50,038 bases of DNA from contig CAMPEU010000028.1 of the NCBI GenBank assembly GCA_946804195.1, forward strand, positions 1-50,038. The letters are read 5' to 3'. Position numbers and translations under genes: made by a program. This stretch comes from an uncultured Candidatus Saccharibacteria bacterium (lineage in GTDB: Bacteria; Patescibacteriota; Saccharimonadia; Saccharimonadales; Saccharimonadaceae). Within the stretch, counting starts at the first letter, position 1. Every line of letters begins with the position of its first letter. The notes below the pieces were generated by a model, which was not told the origin of the DNA, ran no database searches, and worked only from the letters and a program-made list of their open reading frames with translations. Below are positions 7,473-16,839 of the stretch, piece by piece.

Positions 7473-8696
7473 TTAAAAGCTAAATATCTTTAATAATGAG
7501 TTCACCTCGGAATAAACTTCATTATAGGGAACTGATTCGCTAGGAGTCGTAACGCTGACGGGAGCATCAAAAATAAAACTAATTTTTATGCTCAAGTCAC
7601 TCTTTTCATCTTGGATGATGACTTTTTTTAATTGATGCGTCCATTGATCAACCCAAACCTGAATCACCATTTCCGATGTATCTTTGCCTAGATCTTCGTC
7701 CAGACCGACGACATCTTTTCCACTTTTCGAACATGCACCAAGATCTTTCGCAAACTTAGTTGCCTGAAATGCTTCATTAAATTTCTTGACTGCTTTTTGA
7801 TCTATATAAACAACGTATCCCGAGTTACCGTCAACTACACCCAAGCTTTCTTTGGAAAGAATAATACGATTTTTTTGATAGATGATACCAAGTTCAAGTA
7901 GCTGTCCCGTATCACCGCCCAGTCCCTTCATCACATCCTGCGTACATTCAAAAGCGGTTGCTTGCGCTTCGTTTGTTTTGCGTATTTCTGTAGTACCGTA
8001 TTTGATCCATTTTCCATCGAGACCATCGATAATTGGCTGAAACTGAGCCTTGTATGAATCAATTATCTCTCCAATAAGTTGATTGGACTCACTTAACGCC
8101 GAATACGGCTCGAGAAGTCCGTTCAATACCATCTCGATATTTTTTATCCGAAAATATGCATCACTATCAATTTGTCCCGCAACCTGTGCAGTCACTTTTG
8201 CCGCCCTGTCACCACTCGTATCAATTGATAATTCAACATTACCATCATACCCGTCTTTATGACTAAATTGCGTCTCGAAGTTTGCCTGCAATTGGCCACC
8301 TACTGACAACGAGCCTGATGTCATAAATGACTCCGAACTAAAGGCTTTCGCTATCGCTCCCGTCACAACATTATCAGGATTTTGGTACAGTGCGTATACC
8401 AACCAGCCCCCACCAAGCAATGTGATAAATGAGCTCACCACAAGTGATGCAATAGTAATTCGCCTGCGCTTGCCAGTGCGGGGTTTTGGTTTTGATATTT
8501 GCGAAGAGTGATTCGCGGGCTCCTCAACCGGGCCGGATAATACGCCATCTGATTCCATAAATGCCTTCTCGATCTTGTTGAGATGAAGTGATTCAGCCGG
8601 ATCATGGATCGGCGGATCTACGGTTTTACGACTCAACGAATCATTCGATGCACTTTGATCGGGAACCGAGGGCTCATTCTTGGTTTCGTTGGGCAC
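7473..8696 (-). CDS. Membrane-anchored extracytoplasmic protein of unknown function
   Basis: 407 residues from a GTG at 8696 preceded by an AAGGAAAG Shine-Dalgarno sequence. The N-terminal ~78 residues are polar and probably disordered. They end in a basic patch (KPRTGKRRR), then one membrane helix at about 80-102. The remaining ~300 residues lie outside: an N-terminal repeat-poor beta region (SGSLSVGGQLQANFETQFS) and a later part with two cysteines (FECTQD, LGACSKS) that may pair. I do not recognise a family with confidence; the layout recalls lipoprotein-like LppX/DUF6612 carriers. It is a single gene, divergent from the MFS exporter. Confidence 0.8.
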   Translation of the reverse strand: MPNETKNEPSVPDQSASNDSLSRKTVDPPIHDPAESLHLNKIEKAFMESDGVLSGPVEEPANHSSQISKPKPRTGKRRRITIASLVVSSFITLLGGGWLVYALYQNPDNVVTGAIAKAFSSESFMTSGSLSVGGQLQANFETQFSHKDGYDGNVELSIDTSGDRAAKVTAQVAGQIDSDAYFRIKNIEMVLNGLLEPYSALSESNQLIGEIIDSYKAQFQPIIDGLDGKWIKYGTTEIRKTNEAQATAFECTQDVMKGLGGDTGQLLELGIIYQKNRIILSKESLGVVDGNSGYVVYIDQKAVKKFNEAFQATKFAKDLGACSKSGKDVVGLDEDLGKDTSEMVIQVWVDQWTHQLKKVIIQDEKSDLSIKISFIFDAPVSVTTPSESVPYNEVYSEVNSLLKIFSF

Positions 8697-8771
8697 AACT
8701 TTCCTTTTTTATAACTTATGGTTACTGTACCACGATAAAGTATTGCATGTATAGAGTACTCGAGAGACTCA

Positions 8772-10145
8772 ATGGCGTATACTTATCCCATGACATCTTA
8801 TCAACGACTCGTTCTCACAATTAGTATTCTGGCGTCCTTCTTGTCATTTCTCGACGGATCAGTTGTCAATGTAGCGCTCCCTGCAATAGTCCATGAACTA
8901 GGCGGCGGACTCGCAGTTCAACAATGGGTTAGTAGTGCATATTTGATTACTCTCGGTTCACTCATCCTTTTGGCGGGCTCGTTATCGGACATCTTTGGTC
9001 GGAAACACATCCTAACCTGGGGTGTGATTGGTTTTGGCATAACGTCCATCCTTTGCGCTATCGCGCCAACCGATGTGTCACTAATAATCGCACGTGCGTT
9101 ACAGGGAGTATTTGGCGCTCTACTCGTTCCTAGCTCGCTCGCCCTCATCATCTCTACGTTCAGTGGGTCCGCTCAGAGCAGGGCAATTGGTACATGGACC
9201 GCCTGGACGGGTATCTCGTTTATAATAGGGCCTCTCGTTGGTGGAGCGCTCGTTGATTTATTGTCATGGCGCTGGATATTCCTCATCAACATCATCCCTA
9301 TCCTTGTCACACTATGGCTCATGCGACAATTACGTGCTGACAGGCCCAGTGAAAAAACCTCAATCGATATTGGCGGTGCATTGATGGCCACATTAGGAAT
9401 CGCCGGCATTGTCTATGCGTTAATTGAGCAACCGTCCCATGGCTGGAATAGTCTATTGGTTTGGCCATTACTCCTGCTAGGTATGCTCTTGATACTGATG
9501 TTTATTTGGTATGAACGACGCGTCAAACAACCGATGTTACCACTCTCACTTTTTGCAATTCGTAATTTCACCGTTGGTAATATTGCGACGACGGCAATAT
9601 ACGCTGGTCTCGCCGTTGCAACATTTTTGATAACAATTTTCATACAAGAAGTTGGTGGTTACTCCGCACTATTTGCCGGAATGAGCCTACTGCCAATTAC
9701 AATTATCATGTTTCTCTTGTCATCAAAATTCGGAGCATTGGCAGGTAAACATGGACCTCGACTCTTTATGTCCGTCGGCCCGTTAGTAGCAGCGTCAGGA
9801 TTTGCGCTTTTTCTGATGGTTGATAATCGTGTTGATTACTTGACCCAGATTTTACCTGGAGTATTACTCTTTGGGCTCGGCCTATCAATTACCGTCGCAC
9901 CACTCACCGCGGCAATTCTCGGCTGTATCGACCCGAGGCATGCGGGCATTGCATCGGCGATCAATAATGCAGTATCACGTATTGCCGGACTCATCGCGAT
10001 CGCTGTCATTGCTCTCGTTACCGGCAACTCACTGGATGTTGAAGGATTTCACCGAGGTATTTTGCTCATGATTATTCTACTCACGCTAGGCGGACTAGTG
10101 TCAGCAATCGGCATAACCAACAAGTTTACTGTGCAGAAAATCTAA
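8772..10145 (+). CDS. MFS exporter, DHA2 (EmrB/QacA) family
   Basis: 457 residues rich in membrane helices (about 14). Family motifs are visible: LDGSVVNVALPAI in helix 1, GSLSDIFGRKHIL (motif A) and GPLVGGALVDLLSWRWIFLINI (motif C-like). This is the drug:H+ antiporter-2 type, which usually exports amphiphilic compounds. An alternative ATG lies at 8790; a TATACT at 8778-8783 could make that a leaderless start, so the first six residues are uncertain. The gene ends 2 nt from the convergent rny stop. Confidence 0.92.
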   Translation: MAYTYPMTSYQRLVLTISILASFLSFLDGSVVNVALPAIVHELGGGLAVQQWVSSAYLITLGSLILLAGSLSDIFGRKHILTWGVIGFGITSILCAIAPTDVSLIIARALQGVFGALLVPSSLALIISTFSGSAQSRAIGTWTAWTGISFIIGPLVGGALVDLLSWRWIFLINIIPILVTLWLMRQLRADRPSEKTSIDIGGALMATLGIAGIVYALIEQPSHGWNSLLVWPLLLLGMLLILMFIWYERRVKQPMLPLSLFAIRNFTVGNIATTAIYAGLAVATFLITIFIQEVGGYSALFAGMSLLPITIIMFLLSSKFGALAGKHGPRLFMSVGPLVAASGFALFLMVDNRVDYLTQILPGVLLFGLGLSITVAPLTAAILGCIDPRHAGIASAINNAVSRIAGLIAIAVIALVTGNSLDVEGFHRGILLMIILLTLGGLVSAIGITNKFTVQKI

Positions 10146-10146
10146 T

Positions 10147-11637
10147 TTATTTGGCGAATTCAATCGCACGAGTTTCGCGAATAACGTTGACCTTGATCGT
10201 GCCAGGGTACTGCATAGTTGATTCAATCTTGTTCGCAATATCACGTGATAATTTGATCGCGCTCAAGTCATCAATATTTTCAGGTTTCACAATGACACGA
10301 ACTTCACGGCCCGCACTAATCGCATAAGCCTTATCGATACCCTTGAACCCAGTTGCGATATTTTCCAAATCTCTCATTCGTTCAACAAAGTTCTCGGCGC
10401 TGATATTTCGTGCACCTGGTCGAGCAGCGGATAATGCATCTACGACGCGCACACACAGTGCCTCTGGGGTGGTTGCCTCGACATCGTCATGATGTGCTTC
10501 AATCGCATGCGCGACTTCCTCTTTCATGCCATATTTGCGGGCTAGCTCTCCACCGATATGGTGATGCTTGCCCTCAATTTTGTGAGTCACGGCCTTGCCA
10601 ACATCGTGGAGCAAGGTAGCAATTTTTACCGTACGTACATCAGCGCCAATTTCCTCAGCAATCATGCCTGACAAGTGCGCCATTTCAGTACAGTGCATTA
10701 ATACATTTTGACCATATGATGTTCGAAACTTTAGTTCACCAAGTAGTTGTAGCATTTCACGAGGTATACCCGTTACGCCCACTTCGCGCGCAGCGTCTTC
10801 ACCCGCTTGCTTCGTTTCTTTTTCGATTTGCTTGTGAGCTTTCTCAACGACTTCTTCGATACGACCCGGGTGGATACGACCATCCTTCATCAACATTTCT
10901 AACGTCAATCGCGCAACCTGTCGTCGAATAGGATCGAAACTGGAAAGCACGACCATGCCGGGAGTGTCATCAACCATAATATCGACACCGGTTGCCCGTT
11001 GAAGAGATTGAATATTTCGTCCTTCTTTGCCGATGATACGGCCCTTCATTTCGTCGTCAGTCAATTTGAGTGCCGTCACAGTTCGTTCGGCTGTAACTTC
11101 AGAACTCATACGTTCCATTGCCGTCAAAATAATTGTTTGAGCACGCTCTTCGGCGTCATCCATTGCGTCTTTTTGAAGTTTCGCGACTAATCCCATCATG
11201 TCATTCTTGATATCGCGCTCAGTCATTTGCATCAACTTGTCGGCTGCATCGGTTTTCGAAAGCTTTGCAATCTTTTCTAGTTTTTCTTGCTGCTTTTTGC
11301 GAACATCACGGATATCGTCTTTGAGTTTTTCGACTTCGTCTTCTTGACCACGAAGCTTATTGGCTCTCTTATCAAGATCATCGAGTTTTTTGTCAATTGT
11401 CGTTTCACGATCAAGTAATCGAGTTTCTGTTTTCTTGAGTTCTTTGCGACGCTCATTTTCCAATTGAAGTGCTTCGTCTTTTGCCTTTAGTACGATCTGA
11501 CTTGCCTTTTCCTGAGCCTTAGCCAAAGCTTGATCGGCTTTTTGTTTACTACCATCCACCTTGTTTTTGCTATAAGCGACCGTTCCACCAGCACCCAAAC
11601 CAACACCAATAAGTGCGGCAATTATACCTTCTATCAT
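10147..11637 (-). CDS. rny: Ribonuclease Y
   Basis: 496 residues. The start is the ATG at 11637 (MIEGIIAALIGVGLGAGG), chosen because AGGAAGG lies just upstream; the open frame continues to 11682. An N-terminal membrane anchor is followed by a long charged coiled coil (about 25-190). Next comes a KH domain (GRIIGKEGRNIQSLQRATGVDIMVDDTP) and an HD domain with LLHDVGKA and the histidine-rich IEGKHHHIGGE and AIEAHHDD segments. The enzyme is a membrane-bound endoribonuclease that starts mRNA decay. Length and domain order are typical of the family. Confidence 0.97.
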   Translation of the reverse strand: MIEGIIAALIGVGLGAGGTVAYSKNKVDGSKQKADQALAKAQEKASQIVLKAKDEALQLENERRKELKKTETRLLDRETTIDKKLDDLDKRANKLRGQEDEVEKLKDDIRDVRKKQQEKLEKIAKLSKTDAADKLMQMTERDIKNDMMGLVAKLQKDAMDDAEERAQTIILTAMERMSSEVTAERTVTALKLTDDEMKGRIIGKEGRNIQSLQRATGVDIMVDDTPGMVVLSSFDPIRRQVARLTLEMLMKDGRIHPGRIEEVVEKAHKQIEKETKQAGEDAAREVGVTGIPREMLQLLGELKFRTSYGQNVLMHCTEMAHLSGMIAEEIGADVRTVKIATLLHDVGKAVTHKIEGKHHHIGGELARKYGMKEEVAHAIEAHHDDVEATTPEALCVRVVDALSAARPGARNISAENFVERMRDLENIATGFKGIDKAYAISAGREVRVIVKPENIDDLSAIKLSRDIANKIESTMQYPGTIKVNVIRETRAIEFAK

Positions 11638-11789
11638 GTTTTTTTCCTTCCTGCGTCCGCTCCCGCGGGGATCCTGATTCAACGAGTCTGGTTATTGCGG
11701 GTGGACGGCAAATAAAATTCAGTAAATTTCCAGAGCCTGTACATTACAAACTATCACTATTGTAGCCCCAAACATGTCCTGCATGCAAG

Positions 11790-12176
11790 CTATTTGCGTG
11801 GTTTTGTGATATTTGCCCCTGCGCCATATTCAGGCAAGACAACTTGATCATTTTCGCTATTTTTGAGTCGCTTGATTGCTTGCTCTTGCCAATCATCGCC
11901 CCCCGTTCCAACAATAGGCACACCTAGACTATCGGCAAGGGTATTCACCGTTACCAAGCCTATACGCAAACCCGTAAAACTTCCCGGACCCCGGAATACA
12001 CCTACCCCTGTAATATCTTGCCATGACCAGTTGTGCGCAGATAATTGCTCTTTGATAAAATTATGTAAACTTTTTGATAGTTCACGATTCGCCAACCATT
12101 CAGATTGAAAGATCTTATCGCCATCCACCAAAGCCAGCTTGCATGTCGGTGTCGAAGTGTCTATGAGTAATATCAT
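11790..12176 (-). CDS. tsaB: Short TsaB, t6A tRNA modification protein
   Basis: 128 residues, against roughly 220-230 in most bacteria. The N-terminal ASKHA half is intact: MILLIDTSTPTCKLAL, then GVGVFRGPGSFTGLRIGLVT with the conserved GPGSFTGLRIG. The second half is nearly absent, with only a short tail. That tail (LPEYGAGANITKPRK) resembles the end of full-length TsaB, so it appears internally shortened rather than frameshifted. TsaB is a non-catalytic partner of TsaD in N6-threonylcarbamoyl-adenosine synthesis. The start overlaps the tsaE stop (ATGA), so the two are co-translated. Confidence 0.88.
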   Translation of the reverse strand: MILLIDTSTPTCKLALVDGDKIFQSEWLANRELSKSLHNFIKEQLSAHNWSWQDITGVGVFRGPGSFTGLRIGLVTVNTLADSLGVPIVGTGGDDWQEQAIKRLKNSENDQVVLPEYGAGANITKPRK

Positions 12177-12625
12177 CGGATTTGCTCCTCAAGTTTTTTG
12201 CTTTTATCGCCTCCGTGGCTTAGCTGTACGTGTCGCACTACTTCACTCAACGCACTTATCGTCATCGTTAATTTATCGTCAGGCAATACACTCCGTACAG
12301 TATCAGACCATTCAATTACGGTAACGTTCTTTCCCTGCGCCAATACTTCAGCCAACTCATTGGCCATTATGCCGGGGTCATCTAGACGATAGAAATCGTA
12401 ATGCGCGAGGCACAAACCATCCCTTGCGTCATACTGACGGCTGATCGTAAAGCTAGGACTTTGCACCGTTTCATCCACGCCCATTCCCCGAGCTAAACCT
12501 CTAACGAATGTCGTTTTTCCCGCACCGACATCACCAACTAATTCAATAATTTCACCCCCACAAAGCAAGCGTCCAATACGCTCACCAAGTGCCACCATAC
12601 TTTGTTCATCTTTGACCTCTATCAT
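12173..12625 (-). CDS. tsaE: TsaE, ATPase of t6A synthesis
   Basis: 150 residues from the ATG at 12625. The frame is open to 12730, but that would run across the divergent pilB promoter. Walker A GDVGAGKTTFVRGLARGMG, QSPSFTI and HYDFYRLDD are diagnostic of TsaE. TsaE binds the TsaB-TsaD complex and drives the t6A37 modification cycle. A TATAAT (minus strand, 12635-12640) lies 9 nt before the start. It is upstream of and overlaps tsaB. Confidence 0.94.
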   Translation of the reverse strand: MIEVKDEQSMVALGERIGRLLCGGEIIELVGDVGAGKTTFVRGLARGMGVDETVQSPSFTISRQYDARDGLCLAHYDFYRLDDPGIMANELAEVLAQGKNVTVIEWSDTVRSVLPDDKLTMTISALSEVVRHVQLSHGGDKSKKLEEQIR

Positions 12626-12674
12626 TGTCCATCCATTATACCTCCGTTTATCTCTGTTAAAAAGCTCTAGCGTT

Positions 12675-12708
12675 TTGATACTGACTCCTTTACAATGTAT
12701 AAGAGAAT
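12675..12708 (+). promoter_or_regulatory. Promoter of the pilus operon
   Basis: TTGATA (12675-12680), 17-nt spacer, TATAAG (12698-12703), then only 5 nt to the pilB ATG at 12709. A leaderless mRNA is predicted. Confidence 0.7.
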
Positions 12709-14493
12709 ATGCATATATCGGATGAGACACTGGAGAAGCTGCTCGTACAGAGTAAACGTTTCACTAAAGAGGATATTTCCGCTCTCAAAAGGGAAGGGTC
12801 TCGTTTGCGTAAATCTCTACAGCAAACGGCAGTCGAGAGCAAAAAAATAGATGAACAAACGTTGACAAAATTATTTGCTGTATATGCAAATATCCCCTAT
12901 ATCGAAATTGATCCAAAACAAATTCCTAGCGACGTACTCCAAAGAATCCCCGAACACATTGCCAGGCAATACCACGCTATCCTCTTTCAAGTTGATCCTA
13001 GCGGAGTTCAGCACCTCGCTATGGAAGACCCTGATGACGTTCAAGCCATCAACTTTATCCAGAAGCAAATCGGCGAGAATTTAAAAACTTATATCGCGCC
13101 TCACAAGAATATCGAGGCCGCTCTCGAGAATTATCGTAGCAATGTTAACAAAGAGTTATCAGATGTCATCGATGTACAAAATGAACAAGAAGATGAACAG
13201 GAGCCAAGTGTTTCTGATGAAGATGTTGGCGAGAATTCACCTATCGCTCAAACTATTAATCTTCTTTTGGAATATGCCATCCGATCCAATGCGAGCGATA
13301 TCCATATCGAACCCCGCGAAGATCATGTCCAAATACGCTACCGTGTCGACGGTATACTCAATGAGGTTAATCGCCTACCTCGTAATGTTCATGCCGCCCT
13401 GATCAGTCGCATCAAAATCTTGTCCAATCTCAAAATTGACGAAAGGCGCATACCCCAGGATGGACGCTTTAAAGTCAATGTTGCAGGCAAGCAATACTCC
13501 CTTCGTATAAGCACGCTTCCTATCACTGACGGTGAAAAGGTTGTTATTCGTATTCTCGATGAGTCAAATCAAGCAGTTAGCTTAAAGGAATTGGGATTCT
13601 GGGGACACTCGATGGAAGTGGTAGCTAGCGCCATGACCGAACCTCACGGAATGATACTCGTCACGGGGCCGACCGGTAGCGGTAAATCTACTACACTGTT
13701 TAGCATGTTATCAGAGCTAAACAAACCAGACGTCAATATCAGTACAATCGAAGATCCAGTAGAGTACAAGATCAAGGGCGTCAATCAAACGCAAACAAAT
13801 GAGGGTGCGGGAATGACATTCGCAAACGGCTTGCGGGCACTTCTTCGTCAAGACCCAAACATCATGATGGTAGGTGAGATTCGAGATAGCGAAACGGCTT
13901 CCTTGGGTATTCAGGCCGCCCTAACGGGGCACTTAGTTTTTAGCACACTTCATACAAACAATGCAGCAACAAGCCTTCCCCGCCTGTTAGACATGGACAT
14001 CGAGCCATTTTTGATCGCAAGTGTCATTCGTGCCGTTGTCGGTCAGCGTCTTGTTCGCAAACTCGAGAGTAAAACGCGCGTAGCCTATACTCCTGACGAT
14101 GAAGAAAAATCAGCGGTTATGAAAATGTTCAACCTAAATAGTCCACAACATATAAAGTTCGTACATGAACTCGAAAAGATAGCCGCCTCACAAGGCATCG
14201 GAGGAGACGCGCCGCTTAGTACCAATGGAACTGGTATTATATCGCTTTACAAAGCAGGAGAATACAAGGATGAGACCGGTAAGCATGACGGCTTCAGGGG
14301 TCGAGTCGGTATCTATGAAGTACTCGGTAACACACTTCCTGTTCAGCGCCTCATCATAGCGGACGGCACAAGCGAACAGCTTCAAGCACAAGCCATTGCA
14401 GAAGGAATGCTGACAATGCAGATTGATGGACTCATAAAAGCACTCAGAGGCGTCACGACTATAGAAGAAGTATTAAGGGTCACAAAGGAATAA
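12709..14493 (+). CDS. pilB: Type IV pilus assembly ATPase PilB/GspE family
   Basis: 594 residues. An N-terminal MshEN-like region (1-150) leads to the motor. That has an acidic linker (QNEQEDEQEPS), N2 domain SDIHIEPRED, Walker A GPTGSGKSTT, Asp box STIEDPVEYKI, Walker B MMVGEIRD and the His box TGHLVFSTLHTNNA. It energises pilus extension at the inner face of the membrane. Unlike most PilB/GspE proteins it has no CxxC-CxxC zinc motif before RGRVGIYEVL. The whole protein contains no cysteine, and the region holds an unrelated insertion (about residues 453-525). It heads the operon with PilC, PilM, PilN and PilO. Confidence 0.95.
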   Translation: MHISDETLEKLLVQSKRFTKEDISALKREGSRLRKSLQQTAVESKKIDEQTLTKLFAVYANIPYIEIDPKQIPSDVLQRIPEHIARQYHAILFQVDPSGVQHLAMEDPDDVQAINFIQKQIGENLKTYIAPHKNIEAALENYRSNVNKELSDVIDVQNEQEDEQEPSVSDEDVGENSPIAQTINLLLEYAIRSNASDIHIEPREDHVQIRYRVDGILNEVNRLPRNVHAALISRIKILSNLKIDERRIPQDGRFKVNVAGKQYSLRISTLPITDGEKVVIRILDESNQAVSLKELGFWGHSMEVVASAMTEPHGMILVTGPTGSGKSTTLFSMLSELNKPDVNISTIEDPVEYKIKGVNQTQTNEGAGMTFANGLRALLRQDPNIMMVGEIRDSETASLGIQAALTGHLVFSTLHTNNAATSLPRLLDMDIEPFLIASVIRAVVGQRLVRKLESKTRVAYTPDDEEKSAVMKMFNLNSPQHIKFVHELEKIAASQGIGGDAPLSTNGTGIISLYKAGEYKDETGKHDGFRGRVGIYEVLGNTLPVQRLIIADGTSEQLQAQAIAEGMLTMQIDGLIKALRGVTTIEEVLRVTKE

Positions 14494-14496
14494 GTC

Positions 14497-15720
14497 ATGC
14501 CAATATTTGCATATGTTGCCGTATCAGACACAACCAACAAATCCACCAAGGGAACAATAAGTGCCAACAATGAATCGGATGCTATTGAGGCATTAAAAAA
14601 ACAAAAACTTCGCCCTGTTAGCGTCACCCCTAAAGACAAAAAAACGACGTCCATAAGCTTATTCAAATCCAACAAAATCAAATCAGATGATTTGGTGATC
14701 TTTACACGACAGCTAAGCGCAATGGTTGGTGCGGGCGTGCCGCTCTTGCGTTCATTGAACTCACTGGAACAACATACCGAGAGCCAAGGACTCAAAACAG
14801 TCCTCGTTGATGTCATCGCGGAAATACAAAGCGGTGCATCATTTGGTGATGCGCTCGCCAAACACCCAAGGTCCTTCAATGAAATTTACGTCAATATGGT
14901 GCGCGCGGGTGAAGCGGCGGGTATCTTGGATGATATCCTCAAACGACTCGCGCTTCAGCAAGAAAAAAGCGCAGCGATACGCAAAAAAGTTAAAAGCGCC
15001 ATGACCTATCCAATTATCTTGCTCGTCATTACAGTCGTGGCATTCTTTGGATTAATGATTTTCGTCATTCCACAAATCGGTAATATTCTCAAAGACCTCG
15101 GAGGCGAAGACGCCGAACTGCCTCTCATTACTCAAATCATGCTCGGTATTAGCAGTTTTATTATCAGTTGGTGGTTCATCCTGATACCCGTATTTGTACT
15201 CGGAGTCATGGGGATAATGAGGTATATCAGGACGCCATCTGGTCGGAAAATCTATCATCGATTAATACTCAAAATACCTGGTATAAGCCCGATTATAAAA
15301 AAAGTTGTGGTGGCACGCTTTGCTCGTACCTTCTCAGCCCTAACGGGTGCAGGCGTAACAATTATCGAATCCATGACTATTACTGCTCACGGAATGGGTA
15401 ATGTCCTCTACGAACAAGCACTACTTGATGCCGTTGACAAAGTAAAAAACGGCGAACAGCTATCTCATGTAATAGATCAGGATGACCTATTTCCAGCAAT
15501 CGTTGCACAGATGCTCTCGGTTGGTGAAGAAACGGGACAAACTGAAACCGTATTAGTAAAAGTTGCGGAATTTTATGATGACGAGGTTGACGCAGCCATC
15601 AACGGTATGAGTTCTATTATAGAACCCGTCATGATTGTTTTGATGGGTAGTATGGTCGGGCTTATTGCAATCAGCGTCATGGGACCAATATCAAGCCTCG
15701 CACAAAATATTAAATCTTAA
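14497..15720 (+). CDS. pilC: Type IV pilus platform protein PilC/GspF family
   Basis: 407 residues with the two repeated GspF domains. FTRQLSAMVGAGVPLLRSLNSL is near 70 and FARTFSALTGAGVTIIESM near 275. The domains are separated by membrane helices near 170-190 and 220-240, and a last helix sits at the C-terminus (MIVLMGSMVGLIAISVM). It is the inner-membrane platform that the PilB motor turns. The gene starts 3 nt after pilB with an AAGGA ribosome site in the end of pilB. Confidence 0.96.
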   Translation: MPIFAYVAVSDTTNKSTKGTISANNESDAIEALKKQKLRPVSVTPKDKKTTSISLFKSNKIKSDDLVIFTRQLSAMVGAGVPLLRSLNSLEQHTESQGLKTVLVDVIAEIQSGASFGDALAKHPRSFNEIYVNMVRAGEAAGILDDILKRLALQQEKSAAIRKKVKSAMTYPIILLVITVVAFFGLMIFVIPQIGNILKDLGGEDAELPLITQIMLGISSFIISWWFILIPVFVLGVMGIMRYIRTPSGRKIYHRLILKIPGISPIIKKVVVARFARTFSALTGAGVTIIESMTITAHGMGNVLYEQALLDAVDKVKNGEQLSHVIDQDDLFPAIVAQMLSVGEETGQTETVLVKVAEFYDDEVDAAINGMSSIIEPVMIVLMGSMVGLIAISVMGPISSLAQNIKS

Positions 15721-15786
15721 TCCGATAACGCCTATGGTTAAGGGCAATTCCATGATACAATAATATCGAATGTACCAGTGGGCATC

Positions 15787-16839
15787 ATGACAAATTTTTT
15801 CTACAAAGACAAACCAATTATAGGACTAGACATCGGTAGTACGGACATGAAAATCATGTCCATTGATTTGAATAAACAATGCGTAACGGGCTATGGCGTC
15901 ATCGACCTTGACCCTCTGCAGATTAGAAAGTCATTCGATGCAGACAATGAATACCTGGTCAAAAATCTCAAAAATCTACTTGAGAGAAAACTCGTCGGTA
16001 GCCTCGTCAGTAACAGGGTTGTGCTCGGAATTCCGACATCTAGAACGTTCTCTAGAACATTTACGGTACCCGTCGCATCAGAAGGCGCTCTCCAAGATGC
16101 GGTTGCTATCGAGGTTGGTCAGTACATTCCACTTCCGATAAACCTCTTATACGTTGATTACGAAGTGATCGAACGAAATAGCGAAATGCTTACCGTCATC
16201 ATGAGTGCAGTTCCCCGTAAACTCGTAGATAATACGCTGGCTGCATGTGAATCACTAGGCCTATCGGTCGTCATGATCGAACCGGCAATCAGCGCGGTCG
16301 CTCGTGTCCTCAGGACAACTGAGGAAGGCTATCTTCCAACCGTGATCGTTGATATTGGCGCAGCCAACACCGATATCGCTGTTCTAGATGGTTCGGTGCG
16401 CATTACAGGAGGTGTTGCAACTGGTGGTAATTCGTTTACCCTTGATATAGCAAAAAAACTTGGGGTTACACTAGAAAATGCACATCAGCTCAAGGTGCTC
16501 AATGGCCTTGCGCCAGGTCCGAAACAGGCAAAACTAACAACGGCGCTCCGTCCCGCACTACGAAATATCGTTACCGAAACGAGAAAAGTGATTCGTTATT
16601 ATAACGAGCGTCTCGCGAGCGATCGTCGACTAGAACAAATTCTCGTTGTAGGTAGCGGTAGTAACGTGCCAGGTATTGGTGACTTCTTCACCAATGAGCT
16701 AGTCATGCCAGCCCGAACAGCAAATCCATGGCAAGTACTGAATTTTGGTGACGTACCGCAGCCTGCAAAACAATTTAGATCACGATATATTGGAGTGTCC
16801 GGATTGGCGAGCGTATCCAAGGGAGCGATGTGGCGATGA
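15787..16839 (+). CDS. pilM: Type IV pilus assembly protein PilM
   Basis: 350 residues from the ATG at 15787 (an in-frame GTG at 15778 is an alternative). Actin-like/FtsA-like fold: IIGLDIGSTDMKIMSI (phosphate 1), VIVDIGAANTDIAVLDG (phosphate 2), TGGVATGGNSFT and ILVVGSGSNVPGIGDF. PilM sits on the cytoplasmic face and binds the N-terminus of PilN. An extended -10 (TGATACAAT) at 15753-15761 may give the pilMNO part its own transcript. The stop overlaps pilN (ATGA). Confidence 0.93.
   Translation: MTNFFYKDKPIIGLDIGSTDMKIMSIDLNKQCVTGYGVIDLDPLQIRKSFDADNEYLVKNLKNLLERKLVGSLVSNRVVLGIPTSRTFSRTFTVPVASEGALQDAVAIEVGQYIPLPINLLYVDYEVIERNSEMLTVIMSAVPRKLVDNTLAACESLGLSVVMIEPAISAVARVLRTTEEGYLPTVIVDIGAANTDIAVLDGSVRITGGVATGGNSFTLDIAKKLGVTLENAHQLKVLNGLAPGPKQAKLTTALRPALRNIVTETRKVIRYYNERLASDRRLEQILVVGSGSNVPGIGDFFTNELVMPARTANPWQVLNFGDVPQPAKQFRSRYIGVSGLASVSKGAMWR

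Noticed and set aside
12626-12730. Longer start of tsaE
   Set aside because: It crosses the divergent pilB promoter and has no homology before MIEVKDEQ.
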